From positions 620,001 to 684,000 of the forward strand of contig CAWFMB010000014.1 of the NCBI GenBank assembly GCA_963816685.1: 64,000 nt of DNA, given 5' to 3'. Within the stretch, counting starts at the first letter, position 1, and the number at the start of each line of letters is the position of its first letter. Below are positions 1-10,037 of the stretch, piece by piece. This DNA comes from CAVYUC01 sp963816685 (GTDB taxonomy: Bacteria; Bacteroidota; Bacteroidia; Bacteroidales; Prolixibacteraceae). The notes beneath the pieces are model-generated. The model searched no databases, was not told the DNA's origin, and saw nothing but the letters and a program-made list of their open reading frames with translations. The translations under genes were made by a program, and so were the position numbers.

Positions 1-2195
1 ATTTTGAAATTATCTTCACGAATTTCATTACTGCGTTTATATTGAGGAAGATAATACTTGTCCATATAATCGCTCAACATTCTTCCTGTGGTAAAATGGG
101 GGGCAACCTCAGCTATTGTAGCTTTAATATAATCTATCCATTGTTTTGGAATGCCTTTTTTATCTCTGTCGTAGAATGATCCGATTATTTCTTCTTCCAG
201 AATATTATATATTGTTTCGGCATCCAGTTCATCCTGGAAATCCTGTACATCGTATGCACGTTCAGCAGGGAGAGCCCATCCGGCATTTTCCCTGTAGCCT
301 TCTACCCACCAACCGTCGAGTACCGAAAAATGAAGTGTCCCGTTCATCACTCCTTTTTGCCCGCTGGTTCCGGATGCTTCAAGTGGCCTTGTGGGAGTAT
401 TTAACCAAACATCAACTCCCTGTAACAGTTTTTTTGCCAGGTTGATGTCGTAATTCTGAACAAAAAGAATTTTACCCCTGAATTCCGGACGTTTAGATAT
501 TTCGATGATATATTTTATTAAATCCTGACCTGCTTTATCTGCGGGATGTGCTTTCCCTGCAAAAATAAATTGCACCGGGCGGTTGGGGTTATTCACTATT
601 TTTGCCAGGCGGTCGAGATTTCGAAAAAGAAGATAACCTCTTTTATAGGTGGCAAACCGCCTTGCAAAGCCAATTGTAAGTGCGTCGGGATTAAGTTTCC
701 CCATCACCTCAGTTATCAGTTTCGGATTTTCATTCCGTTTAATCCAGTTGTCTGAAAAACGTTGTTTTATATATTTAACCAGTTTGGAACGTAGCTTTTT
801 TCTAAGTTCCCATATTTTTTCATCCGGGACTTCATAAATTTTATTCCAAATGTTAAAGTCGAGTTGGTTTTGAGGGAATTCCTCACCAAAATATTCTTTA
901 TGAATTTTTTTCCATTCCGGGGCTACCCAGGTTGAATAATGTACACCGTTTGTTACGTATCCAATTTCAAGCTCTTCTTTTAAAAATCCCCTGTAAAGTG
1001 GCTTTAAAACATCTTTACTTACAGCTCCATGTAACTTGCTCACTCCGTTAATCCCCTGTGAAAGTTGCGAAGCGAGATAACTCATATTGAAATGATCTTC
1101 AGAATAGCTGGCTTTACCAAGCATTTCAAATTCATCCCAATCCAATCCAAGCGATTGAGGAATTTTTCCCATATAATGTTTCAGTAAATCAACATGAAAA
1201 GAATCATGACCTGCCGGAACAGGAGTGTGTGTGGTAAATATAGTAGATGAACGAACTACTTCTTTAGCTTCAGCAAACGATAAATTTTCATTTTCAATCA
1301 CATTTGATAATCGTTCAACCCCGATAAATGCTGCATGTCCTTCATTGCAGTGGTATATATTGGAGTTGTAACCCAATTTGTTTAATGCTCTGATTCCGCC
1401 AATCCCCAGCAGGATTTCCTGTTTCAAACGATTTTCATTATCGCCGCCATACAAATGGTGGGTAACAAAACGATCCTGCTCCTGGTTATCCTGAAGGTCA
1501 GCATCCAGAAGGAAAAGTTTTACTGAACCAATATTAACCTGCCAAACCTGTGCATTTAAATTTCTTCCAGGATATTCCACCTGAACTTTTACCCATTCGC
1601 CGTTTTGATCCAAAGCTGGTTGTACCGGGACTTTTGTAAATTCCTGAAACTCATAGTTGGCCATTTGCTCGCCATGTAAATTCAGGGTTTGTTTAAAATA
1701 TCCGTAGCGGTAAAGTAAACCTACTGCAACAAGGTTTACCTTCATATCGCTGGCTTCTTTTAAATAATCGCCAGCCAATATTCCCAAACCACCCGAAAAT
1801 ATTTTTAATGAATCATGTAAACCGTATTCCATGCTAAAATAAGCTATTTGCGGTCCATCTGTGTTTTTTCTTTCATCGAGGTAGAGTCGCAGCTTTTCGT
1901 AGGTTTGATGCATTTTTGATATGAACAACGAATCTTTTTCAAGTTCCTGAAATCTTTTGTAATTCACTTCTCCCAGCAGGACAACCGGATTGTGTGCACA
2001 ATTTTCCCAAAGGTCTGCATCAATATACTGAAACAATTCCCGTGCTTCGGAATTCCAAACCCACCAAAGATTCTTTGATAATTCGCGTAATGGCGCAAGA
2101 CTTTCAGGCAGATTTGATTCAACAATTATTTTTTTCCAGGAAGGCTGCTCATTCACAACCCTTTCAATATATCGGACACCAGTTCTTTCACTCAT
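1..2195 (-). CDS. glgP: Alpha-glucan (glycogen/starch) phosphorylase, 3' end cut by window edge
   Basis: GT35 phosphorylase that releases glucose-1-phosphate from glycogen or maltodextrin in the cytoplasm. The reading frame is open from an ATG at 2195 to the left edge, about 731 codons. The N-terminal part carries the short alpha-glucan-phosphorylase signature seen in bacterial GlgP: NLWWVWN near residue 42, IAYFSMEYGLH near residue 112, then FSGGLGILAGDYLKEASD, followed by the HCNEGHAAF motif near residue 285. The C-terminal pyridoxal-phosphate lysine region should lie close to or beyond the edge, so I could not check it. It is the last gene of a minus-strand glycogen operon, 122 bp behind the GH57 gene. 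The family assignment is secure; the exact substrate chain length is not. Confidence 0.93.
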   Translation of the reverse strand, partial: MSERTGVRYIERVVNEQPSWKKIIVESNLPESLAPLRELSKNLWWVWNSEARELFQYIDADLWENCAHNPVVLLGEVNYKRFQELEKDSLFISKMHQTYEKLRLYLDERKNTDGPQIAYFSMEYGLHDSLKIFSGGLGILAGDYLKEASDMKVNLVAVGLLYRYGYFKQTLNLHGEQMANYEFQEFTKVPVQPALDQNGEWVKVQVEYPGRNLNAQVWQVNIGSVKLFLLDADLQDNQEQDRFVTHHLYGGDNENRLKQEILLGIGGIRALNKLGYNSNIYHCNEGHAAFIGVERLSNVIENENLSFAEAKEVVRSSTIFTTHTPVPAGHDSFHVDLLKHYMGKIPQSLGLDWDEFEMLGKASYSEDHFNMSYLASQLSQGINGVSKLHGAVSKDVLKPLYRGFLKEELEIGYVTNGVHYSTWVAPEWKKIHKEYFGEEFPQNQLDFNIWNKIYEVPDEKIWELRKKLRSKLVKYIKQRFSDNWIKRNENPKLITEVMGKLNPDALTIGFARRFATYKRGYLLFRNLDRLAKIVNNPNRPVQFIFAGKAHPADKAGQDLIKYIIEISKRPEFRGKILFVQNYDINLAKKLLQGVDVWLNTPTRPLEASGTSGQKGVMNGTLHFSVLDGWWVEGYRENAGWALPAERAYDVQDFQDELDAETIYNILEEEIIGSFYDRDKKGIPKQWIDYIKATIAEVAPHFTTGRMLSDYMDKYYLPQYKRSNEIREDNFK

Positions 2196-2317
2196 TTTAA
2201 TAAATTTTCAAAATTCATTTCCTAATTAAAAGCTCGCAAAATTATCATTTCTCCTGTATAAACAGAAAAATCGTTTATTTAGGATTGAACAACAATATTA
2301 AATTTACAATGTTTATT

Positions 2318-3643
2318 TTATTTGTCGCGAAGTAAAACGTTTTTGTTTTTCGCTTTTCTCATCCTTTGTAAATCGATTTCCAGCTTTTTAATCCTGTTTT
2401 CTTTTTCATCAATTATCTTATGTAAGGCAGCCACTTCCTGTTCCACTACGTTTTCGGGGACAAAAGAATTCAGCCTGATTTTAAAATCACTTAACACATT
2501 CATGTAATTAATGAACGCTTCGTAAGGCGAATCAAACGGATTGACATAGCTGTGGATTTCACCTGTTGAAAAAAACTTTGTGGACATGTAATAAAAATGA
2601 TCGCTCACCTGCAGATAATTCCAGTCTTTATTTAATGCAGGTTCAGTACAAAGTGCCATTCGCGGGCTTAGTGAATACAATTTATCGAAAGCTTCGCGTT
2701 GCATTTTGTTGCCAAGCCAGGCAGTTAAATCCCGTTCTTCGTCGGCCCATGAAATTGCATGTGGAACACTTACCACCGAAACCGGCTGAATCTGTTGCAC
2801 AACTTCTGCAGGTGTCGAAAATCTCAATTCGGGATGATTTACTACTTTCTCCGAAAAATGTTCAAGAAAATTAAAAACTCCGCTCTCTTTTTTCTGACGT
2901 TCGCCAAATGATTCGTAACTAAGGAAAAGGTTAACAACTTCTTCTTTCCGATCGAGCTTTTCAATCCAGCCAATATATTTATCTGCCGTTAATGGAAATT
3001 CTGACCAGTTGGAGTTGGAAAAACGAAAAGCAATATCGTCGCTTAGTTTGTAATTACGCATTAAAATTTTTAATCGCGGATTAACTGCGTTAACATAAAG
3101 GAAATTCGGACTTTTCCAACCCAGGACATGTTTGGCTCCTTCGGTTAACATTCCTTTAAATCCCATTTCAGATACCTGTGCCCCAATTTTATCTGAATAA
3201 ATCATTTCAGTATTTCTGAAAATTCCAGGTTTATGGCCAAACAATTCAAAAATGCGTTGCTCGTGTAATTGTACCTGTTTTTTGAAAATCTCTTTATCTT
3301 TTAGCGACGAAAGCGAGTGAGAATAAGTTTCAGCGAGAAATTCAACACAGCCCGTTTTTGCCAGTTGCTGAAAAGATTCGATGACTTCGGGTGCGTACAT
3401 TTCAAACTGTTCGAGTGCAATTCCTGTAATTGAAAATGCAACTTTGAATTTCCCCTCCAGCTTTTTTGCAAGCTTCAGTAAAAGTCTATTTGTGGTGAGA
3501 TAACTGTTTTGAGCAATTTTGCGCATAATTGTTTCATTGGCATAATCATCGTAGTAATAATGGTCATTGCCAATATCGAAAAAACGGTAACGCCTGTGTC
3601 TGAAAGGCTGATGTACCTGAAAAAATAAACATATTGATTTCAT
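2318..3643 (-). CDS. GH57 family alpha-amylase-like glycoside hydrolase
   Basis: A 441-residue protein starting MKSICLFFQVHQPFR, the classic GH57 N-terminal strand with the HQP motif. Further GH57 features are the block GIALEQFEMYAPEVIE, the AETYSHSLSSL segment and FRNTEMIYSDKIG, which aligns with the family motif containing the catalytic glutamate. The last 40 residues form a charged coiled-coil-like tail (heptads rich in K, E and R). No signal peptide is visible, so it probably acts on cytoplasmic glycogen or maltodextrin. Its ATG overlaps the stop of the upstream GT4 gene by 4 bp, which implies translational coupling. This GT4-GH57 pairing next to a debranching enzyme is common in Bacteroidota. 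Whether it hydrolyses or transfers glucan cannot be told from sequence. Confidence 0.9.
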   Translation of the reverse strand: MKSICLFFQVHQPFRHRRYRFFDIGNDHYYYDDYANETIMRKIAQNSYLTTNRLLLKLAKKLEGKFKVAFSITGIALEQFEMYAPEVIESFQQLAKTGCVEFLAETYSHSLSSLKDKEIFKKQVQLHEQRIFELFGHKPGIFRNTEMIYSDKIGAQVSEMGFKGMLTEGAKHVLGWKSPNFLYVNAVNPRLKILMRNYKLSDDIAFRFSNSNWSEFPLTADKYIGWIEKLDRKEEVVNLFLSYESFGERQKKESGVFNFLEHFSEKVVNHPELRFSTPAEVVQQIQPVSVVSVPHAISWADEERDLTAWLGNKMQREAFDKLYSLSPRMALCTEPALNKDWNYLQVSDHFYYMSTKFFSTGEIHSYVNPFDSPYEAFINYMNVLSDFKIRLNSFVPENVVEQEVAALHKIIDEKENRIKKLEIDLQRMRKAKNKNVLLRDK

Positions 3644-4953
3644 GTTTCTGAATTTTCTGTAGTTAATTGTTCTATCGCACTTCTGTATACCTCCCTCACA
3701 TTAAAGGCAGAATTTTTCCATTTCAGGTTGCTTACTTCATGTTTCCCTGATTCTTTCAGGAAATTGGATAATGAAGTATAATTCAGTATGCCGTAAATTG
3801 AATCTGCCATAGCATAAATATCCCAGAAATCAATTTTTACAGCATGTTTTAATATTTCTGAAACACCGGACTGATTTGAAATAATTACCGGAACATCGGA
3901 TTGCATGGCTTCAAGCGGAACAATTCCAAAAGGTTCGGATACTGATGGCATTACAAAAACATCTGTCATCTTAAACATTTGGTAAACGTCATCACCTTGT
4001 AAGAATCCGGTAAAATGAAATTTGTCCGCTATTCCCAATTCTGCAACACGTGCAACCATTTCATCCATTTTGTCACCGCTCCCTGCCATTACAAAACGTA
4101 CATTGTTCATTTTTTTCTGAACAAGGTATGCGGCTTCCAGAAAATATTCCGGTCCCTTCTGCATCGTAATCCGTCCTAAAAAAGTAACAACTTTTTCATT
4201 TACTCCCTTTTTTACATTTAAACTTGATTTAGCGGTTACTGGTTCAACAGCATTATATACTGTGGTTACTTTTTCGGGCGAAATTCCATATTTCTCAATC
4301 ACTATCTGGCGTGTGTAATTGCTTACTGCAATTATTTTATCGGCTTCTTCCATTCCTTCCCGCTCAATGGAATAAACAGTTGGATTTACGTCGCCTCCAC
4401 TCCGATCGAAATCAGTTGCATGAACGTGAATAACCAACGGTTTTCCTGAAACTCTTTTTGCAGCGATTCCTGCCGGATAAGCCAGCCAGTCGTGGGCATG
4501 TATGATATCGAATGTGTTTTCAGTTGCAATAATTTCGGCTACTACCGCATAATTTTTTATTTCTTCGATGAGGTCTGGTCCGTAGGTTCCACTAAAATTA
4601 ATTTTCATTCCTTCATCAGTTTGAATAAAACGGGCCTTTGAAGAATACTTTTTTTGCTTCAGTTTCCAGAATTCAGATTCGCCCAAATATGGAATAACTT
4701 CGGAATGAACTTCGTAATATTTCATTTTTTGTTCCGCGTTGTTAAACAAAATTTCGGTTTGAGTAACAGGTACATTGTTGGCACCGATTAACCTCATTGC
4801 TGATGGATCTTCGTCACCAAAAGCTTTTGGAACCACAAAAATTACTTCAATGTCTTTTAAACTTGCAAGACCTTTTGTTAATCCATAACATGCCGTACCA
4901 AGACCGCCTGAAATATGCGGGGGAAATTCCCAACCAAACATTAATACTTTCAT
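3640..4953 (-). CDS. Glycogen synthase-like glycosyltransferase, GT4/GT5 type
   Basis: A 437-residue GT-B glycosyltransferase that probably extends alpha-1,4-glucan from a sugar nucleotide. The N-terminus MKVLMFGWEFPPHISGGLG carries the glycine-rich acceptor loop typical of glycogen-synthase-like enzymes. DIIHAHDWLAYPAG and VIHVHATDFDRSG follow in the N domain. The C domain has VVTFLGRITMQKGPEYFL and SEPFGIVPLEAMQSD, the EX7E nucleotide-sugar motif. No glgC-like pyrophosphorylase is nearby, so the donor (UDP- or ADP-glucose) is not shown. The gene lies 12 bp behind the debranching enzyme and overlaps the GH57 gene. Assignment to glycogen synthesis is an inference from this tight operon. The symbol glgA is withheld because classical GlgA belongs to GT5. 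Confidence 0.88.
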   Translation of the reverse strand: MKVLMFGWEFPPHISGGLGTACYGLTKGLASLKDIEVIFVVPKAFGDEDPSAMRLIGANNVPVTQTEILFNNAEQKMKYYEVHSEVIPYLGESEFWKLKQKKYSSKARFIQTDEGMKINFSGTYGPDLIEEIKNYAVVAEIIATENTFDIIHAHDWLAYPAGIAAKRVSGKPLVIHVHATDFDRSGGDVNPTVYSIEREGMEEADKIIAVSNYTRQIVIEKYGISPEKVTTVYNAVEPVTAKSSLNVKKGVNEKVVTFLGRITMQKGPEYFLEAAYLVQKKMNNVRFVMAGSGDKMDEMVARVAELGIADKFHFTGFLQGDDVYQMFKMTDVFVMPSVSEPFGIVPLEAMQSDVPVIISNQSGVSEILKHAVKIDFWDIYAMADSIYGILNYTSLSNFLKESGKHEVSNLKWKNSAFNVREVYRSAIEQLTTENSET

Positions 4954-4965
4954 TTTAAGAACCTT

Positions 4966-6918
4966 TCATTCTTTATAATTCTGAACCAGATTTGTTGCAT
5001 ATATAACTCCTGCTACATTCCATGCCTGCGATAATGAGCCCCTTGCGCGGTGTGGCGGGTCTCCGTCATACATTTCCGAAATTGTTCCGATGCTGTGTTC
5101 TGTCATTTCCTCTTCAAATGCTTCCATAATATCTTTTATAAAAGGTAATCCACCGCGTTTGTGAATATTTAGATAAGCTTCGGCAAAAAACTGAATTAAC
5201 CAGGGCCAGGATGCTCCCTGGTGAACTGCTTTCTCCCGGTCATCGGGGCCGCCTTCAACTATTCCTTTGTATCGCAAATGATCAGGCGACAAAGTCCTCA
5301 ACCCCCGGCGGGTTAATAATTTCTTTTTTGCAACACTTAAAACCGATTTCTTTTGTTCGGTTGAAAGCGGGGAGTAATCCATTGCAATCGCTATTACCAT
5401 GTTTGGCCTTACCGACCAGTCGGTTTGTTTGTTGTACACAACATCTGCCAGTTGCTCGTGATCTTCGCTCCAGAATGTTTCGAGGAACGAATTATTAACC
5501 ATTTCGCGGATGGTTTCCCATTTCTGAATAAAATCACTATCACTTTCTTTATTTGCAATTTCAAGGGCAAAACAAATCGCATTGTACCAAAGCGCATTAA
5601 TTTCAACCGGTAGTCCATTCCGCTGAACAACCGGCTTGTTACCGGCATATGAATCCATCCAGGTTAAAGCAACATCCTGCTTTTCTGCGTAAATTAACCC
5701 GTCAGAATTCATCCCAAAATAACCTGGAACTGAATGTTTGTATGATTCAAGAATTTGTTTAACTGCACTACCAAAAATTTTCCACACATCCTTTTTATCC
5801 AATAGTTTTTTATAATACTGTTGAACTGCCCAAATAAACCAAAGCGAAGAATCTGCAGATTGATATTTTGGATTTTCATCCTGAATGTTGTCCGGAAACA
5901 GGCCGTTTTTAAGGAAACGCAAATAGGTATTTAAAACACTTAAACAAATAGAAGGTTTTTCAAGAGATACACATATCCCCGGAAGAGAAACAAATGTTTG
6001 GCGGGTTATGCTGTTGTACCAGGGAAATCCGGCAATTATATCAGTTTCATTTTTTTTGTTTAAAATAAATTGTTCACTTGCGTTTTTCAATAAACTTAAA
6101 AAGGTGAACCGCTGGGTTCTTTTATTAAGTTCTCTTGAAAAACGTTGTTTTATCGAAGCAGATTTTGATTCTTCTGTCCCTGCAGCGAAAACTATTGATT
6201 CACCTTCTTTTACAGGTAACTCAAAATAACCAGGCACAAACAGATCTTCAAGATAATCGTATCCCCGGATTAATTCCTGGTAATATTCAAAATTATAATA
6301 CCAGTCGGGAACCGGAATGAATTCAACTTTCTTTGAAAACTGCATGAACAAGTCAGGATAATTTTCATAAAGTTTCATTTTAATTCCGTTTTGTGCCTGT
6401 TTGAATTTGGAGTCGGCAAACATATTGGCTTTGCTCAGGCTGTGAATGTTGCGGAAGGCAAGAAATGGTTTCAGCTTTAAAATAGTCGGCGTCTGTGCTT
6501 TTTCTACAGTGTACCGGATTAAAATCTGTTCTTTTTGTTCCACAAGCAAACGTTCCATTCTTAGCACAAATCCGCCAATCCTGTATATAATTTTAGGAAT
6601 ATGATCGAATTCAATGTTCTGAATGTATTTATGTCCCTTAGGTTCGTATGTTCCTCCTTTAAAACGGTGAATGCCAAGATTAAATTCAGCATTGTTTTGC
6701 ACTACCGTCACATCGAGTGACGAAAGTAAAACATGTTTTTCGTGTCCAAATTTTTCAATCGGACTTATTAACAGCCCATGATATTTGCGTGTGTTGCAGC
6801 CGTTCAGGGTAGTGCTGATATATGAACCTGCACGATTCGATCTCAAAATTTCCCTGTTTAAGGAATATTCGAGGTTTATCAACTGTTCCTTGTCAAAATT
6901 AATGTAACCCATATTCAA
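4966..6918 (-). CDS. Glycogen debranching enzyme (amylo-alpha-1,6-glucosidase type, GH133)
   Basis: A 650-residue cytoplasmic enzyme predicted to remove alpha-1,6 branch stubs from glycogen. The N-terminal domain has SYISTTLNGCNTRKYHGLL, the bacterial GDE N-terminal signature. The C-terminal (alpha/alpha)6 barrel begins near residue 290 with ETDIIAGFPWYNSITRQTF and continues with SADSSLWFIWAVQQYYK, LTWMDSYAG and VEINALWYNAICFA. It ends with HQGASWPWLIQFFAEAYL, all typical of amylo-alpha-1,6-glucosidases. It is flanked by the GSCFA gene (77 bp upstream) and the GT4 gene (12 bp downstream). Two in-frame ATGs sit at codons 1 and 3; either may be used. Confidence 0.93.
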   Translation of the reverse strand: MNMGYINFDKEQLINLEYSLNREILRSNRAGSYISTTLNGCNTRKYHGLLISPIEKFGHEKHVLLSSLDVTVVQNNAEFNLGIHRFKGGTYEPKGHKYIQNIEFDHIPKIIYRIGGFVLRMERLLVEQKEQILIRYTVEKAQTPTILKLKPFLAFRNIHSLSKANMFADSKFKQAQNGIKMKLYENYPDLFMQFSKKVEFIPVPDWYYNFEYYQELIRGYDYLEDLFVPGYFELPVKEGESIVFAAGTEESKSASIKQRFSRELNKRTQRFTFLSLLKNASEQFILNKKNETDIIAGFPWYNSITRQTFVSLPGICVSLEKPSICLSVLNTYLRFLKNGLFPDNIQDENPKYQSADSSLWFIWAVQQYYKKLLDKKDVWKIFGSAVKQILESYKHSVPGYFGMNSDGLIYAEKQDVALTWMDSYAGNKPVVQRNGLPVEINALWYNAICFALEIANKESDSDFIQKWETIREMVNNSFLETFWSEDHEQLADVVYNKQTDWSVRPNMVIAIAMDYSPLSTEQKKSVLSVAKKKLLTRRGLRTLSPDHLRYKGIVEGGPDDREKAVHQGASWPWLIQFFAEAYLNIHKRGGLPFIKDIMEAFEEEMTEHSIGTISEMYDGDPPHRARGSLSQAWNVAGVIYATNLVQNYKE

Positions 6919-6995
6919 AGAATTACAATGTTGGATTTAGAGAATCGTTTAAGCTTTTCCTGACTTTTCTTTCCGGTGACCTGCACCATTCTGTT

Positions 6996-8018
6996 TTATC
7001 TATTATTTGCTTCAGTTTCATCTGTTTGTTTTGTTAAATATTGTTTCTCCAAATTAAAATTAAAAGAGGGGTGTGCTTCTTCAAGCTCGTTGATTTGATT
7101 TAAAGTTTTTTTAAAAAATAAACTGGTTTCTGTTGTAAACTTATTAAACGGTTTATGGTTCACGGCAGTTACTATTTTTTGCACTTCCTGCGAAATTTTT
7201 AAACTTCCGGTATCAATAAGTTTATGTTGAAAGCTGTTCCAAATATGGTGTACAGCCACATCCGAAATGTGAATCATATCTTCGGAATAAAATCTGTAAT
7301 CGCGCAACTCATCCATTACAATTTCATATGCAGGAAAATAATCGCAAAGTTCGTTTCCAAAGCTTCTTAATATCCTGTCGATGGCAAGAATGAGTTCTGC
7401 TTTACTTCGCTGGTTTTCAATTGCGCCGTCTTTCCAGTGACGAACAGGACTAATTGTGAAGACAACCTTTAACTCCGGATTTATTTTCCAGATTTCGGGT
7501 AATAAATCGAAGTATTCGGCTGAAATCTTTTCGGCTGAAATCCGGTACCGCGAAAATTCATTGTTCGGAATTTTATGGCAGTTGGAAACAACTGTTCCTG
7601 TTTTCCTGTATTCGTAAACCCAGGCTGTTCCAAATGTTACGAACAGAAAATCAGCCTCCCGAATAAAACCGGAAGAAAATTTTAACCTGTTGTTTATGGT
7701 TGCTAGCGTCTGGTTTACATCGGGAGATGAAAACCGCCCGTGATGAAAAAAGCTATGCCACAATCCTTCGTATTCTATTAAATCTACTTTTTCAAATTCT
7801 TTTTTCTGAAGAAGCAACCGTAATCCGGCTGCTACGGAAAACGGGTTGTAAAGAATTCCAAACGGATTAATATCAGCTTCATATTTCAGAGCTGCCATTC
7901 GGTTTCCAATGTTTTCAGTAAAACAGGAACCGATAAAAATGTTTTTTTTACCGTAACCGGTCTTCCATTTAAAATCAGGAATTTCAACAGCAGTTTGTAA
8001 TCTTAAAGCAACACTCAT
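6996..8018 (-). CDS. GSCFA domain protein
   Basis: A 340-residue protein of the GSCFA family (PF08885), named for the motif seen here as IGSCFTENIGNRMA near residue 30. Other family blocks are NPFGILYNPFSV, TFGTAWVY and ISPVRHWKDGAIENQRSKA. The family is thought to have an SGNH-hydrolase-like fold, but I know of no established reaction. Its ATG (8018) directly abuts the TAA of the branching enzyme (TAAATG), so the two are almost certainly co-translated, and the debranching enzyme follows 77 bp later. No signal peptide is seen. The setting suggests a role linked to glycogen or glucan metabolism; that is inference only. Confidence 0.9.
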   Translation of the reverse strand: MSVALRLQTAVEIPDFKWKTGYGKKNIFIGSCFTENIGNRMAALKYEADINPFGILYNPFSVAAGLRLLLQKKEFEKVDLIEYEGLWHSFFHHGRFSSPDVNQTLATINNRLKFSSGFIREADFLFVTFGTAWVYEYRKTGTVVSNCHKIPNNEFSRYRISAEKISAEYFDLLPEIWKINPELKVVFTISPVRHWKDGAIENQRSKAELILAIDRILRSFGNELCDYFPAYEIVMDELRDYRFYSEDMIHISDVAVHHIWNSFQHKLIDTGSLKISQEVQKIVTAVNHKPFNKFTTETSLFFKKTLNQINELEEAHPSFNFNLEKQYLTKQTDETEANNR

Positions 8019-10037
8019 TTACTTCACTTTTTTAAAGTCAACTTTTTTCAGAACAAGACCTGTGCGGGACGGAAGATAAAGTTTCAGGTAATGCTGGCTT
8101 GAAATTCCACCGCTTGGAAGAGTATAGTAAAACAGGTCTTCATCCACCAAATCGTGTCCTCCAAACCGGCCGTTATCTGTATTCAATACAATTTTATATT
8201 TGCCGGCGCCCAGTGGAATTCCGTAATCAGTAAATGATTGTGTCGGATTAAAATTAAATACGAATAAAAATAACCCGCGGTGATAGGCAAGTACTTTATC
8301 CGGTTTATTTTCCATTACAAAATCGACCGATGGAATACTCAGAAGTTGATGTTCGCGAATAAGTTTTATCATTTCCTTGTCGAAATCGTAAAGCCAGTGA
8401 AATTTTAAATCTGCATTTTCTGAAATGCTCCAAATCCGGCGTGCATGTTTATATGACCAGCCATTTCCTTCACGCGGAAAATCAATCCATTCAGGATGGC
8501 CAAATTCATTTCCCATAAAATTTAAATAGGCTCCCCCTGCGGTAGTGGCAGTAATTAGTCGGATCATTTTATGCAATGCGATTCCGCGATCAACAATCAA
8601 GTTAGGTTGATCTTTTCTCATGCTGTAGTACATCTCCTTGTCGATAAGCCTGAAGACAATTGTTTTGTCACCAACAAGTGCCTGGTCGTGTGATTCAGCA
8701 TAACTCACCACTTTTTCATCCATTCTTTTCGATGTCAGCTGATGAAAAATTTGACCCACATCCCATTCATCATCCGACTTTTCCTTAATTATTTTTATCC
8801 AGTAATCAGGAACTCCCATTGACATGCGGTAGTCAAAACCCATTCCTCCCCATTCTACCGGAACCGCCAGGCCAGGCATTCCGCTCATATCTTCTGCTAT
8901 TGAAATTGCAGTGGATTTTACTTCTTTAATCAGCTTGTTTGCAAGGGTAAAATAAGTGGTGGCTTCAACATCCACATTTGCGCCAAAATAATCGTTGTAA
9001 TTGGTAAAGGCCTTTCCCAAACCATGATCGAAATACAACATGCTGGTTACACCATCGAAACGAAAACCGTCGAACTTAAATTCATCCAGCCAGTACTTTA
9101 CATTCGACAGCAGGAAATGCAACACTTCATTTTTGCCATAATTGAAACAGTAGGAATCCCAGGCAGGATGTTCTCCTTTTGCACCTTCGTGGAAAAACTG
9201 GAATTTTGTTCCGTCATATCTTCCCAATCCTTCCACTTCGTTTCTTACAGCATGAGAATGAACAATGTCCATTATTACATTCATTCCCAGACCGTGCGCT
9301 TCGTCAATAAGTTGCTTTAATTCTTCAGGAGTGCCAAACCTCGAGGAGGGGGCAAAAAAACTGGTGACATGATAGCCAAAGCTGCCGTAATAAGGATGTT
9401 CAGGAATAGCCATTAACTGAATGGTGGTGTAGCCGTTGGCTTTTATCCGTGGTAACATGATTTTCCTGAATTCATTATAAGTATGAACCCGTTCTTCTTC
9501 TCCAGCCATCCCAACATGTGCCTCATAAATCAAATGTGGCTGTTCTGCTGGCTGATAATCGGGATATTTCCATTTGTACTGATTTTCGGGATACCAAACC
9601 TGTGCGTTGAAAACTGGAGAATTCTGATCCTGTACCACACGCCTTGCCCATGCCGGAACCCGCTTTCCATAGTCTACAGACCAATGCATGGATAGGGCAT
9701 ATAAATCGCCATGTTTCAAAGCATCTTTGGGAAGGTTAAGTTCCCACACTCCATTATCGATTGGGGCAAAAGCATACTGCTTCTCCTCTTTCCAGTCATT
9801 AAAAGTACCAATAAGATAAATGAAGCCTGCATTCGGTGCCCATTCGCGCATTACCCAACCCTTCTTTGTTTTATGTAAACCAAAATAAAGGTAACCGGTA
9901 GCAAAATCAGCAAGTGTTGCCGGACCGGTTAAAATTTTTTCTTTTTGCTCTGCAGTTTCAATACGTTTTAAAATATTGGTAGTAAATGGCTCCAGCCATG
10001 GGTCATCATAAATCAGCTTCGGAAGTTTATCACTCAT
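8019..10037 (-). CDS. glgB: 1,4-alpha-glucan branching enzyme (GH13)
   Basis: Forms alpha-1,6 branches in glycogen. I start it at the ATG at 10037 (MSDKLPKLIYDDPWLEPF), giving 672 residues. An in-frame extension to 10118 adds 27 residues that do not look like the family start. The CBM48-like domain (about 45-150) has WVMREWAPNAGFIYLIGTF. The GH13 barrel includes IMDIVHSHA, FDGFRFDGVTSML with the nucleophile Asp at residue 328, IAEDMSG with the acid/base Glu at 382, and SYAESHDQALVGDKT. The closing beta domain ends near FGGHDLVDEDLFYYTLP. The layout resembles eukaryotic-like GlgB found in Bacteroidota. It is the first gene of the minus-strand glycogen operon. Confidence 0.94.
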   Translation of the reverse strand: MSDKLPKLIYDDPWLEPFTTNILKRIETAEQKEKILTGPATLADFATGYLYFGLHKTKKGWVMREWAPNAGFIYLIGTFNDWKEEKQYAFAPIDNGVWELNLPKDALKHGDLYALSMHWSVDYGKRVPAWARRVVQDQNSPVFNAQVWYPENQYKWKYPDYQPAEQPHLIYEAHVGMAGEEERVHTYNEFRKIMLPRIKANGYTTIQLMAIPEHPYYGSFGYHVTSFFAPSSRFGTPEELKQLIDEAHGLGMNVIMDIVHSHAVRNEVEGLGRYDGTKFQFFHEGAKGEHPAWDSYCFNYGKNEVLHFLLSNVKYWLDEFKFDGFRFDGVTSMLYFDHGLGKAFTNYNDYFGANVDVEATTYFTLANKLIKEVKSTAISIAEDMSGMPGLAVPVEWGGMGFDYRMSMGVPDYWIKIIKEKSDDEWDVGQIFHQLTSKRMDEKVVSYAESHDQALVGDKTIVFRLIDKEMYYSMRKDQPNLIVDRGIALHKMIRLITATTAGGAYLNFMGNEFGHPEWIDFPREGNGWSYKHARRIWSISENADLKFHWLYDFDKEMIKLIREHQLLSIPSVDFVMENKPDKVLAYHRGLFLFVFNFNPTQSFTDYGIPLGAGKYKIVLNTDNGRFGGHDLVDEDLFYYTLPSGGISSQHYLKLYLPSRTGLVLKKVDFKKVK

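Noticed and set aside
2566..2874. Open frames antisense to the GH57 gene
   Set aside because: The composition looks like a shadow of the real gene and no family is recognisable.
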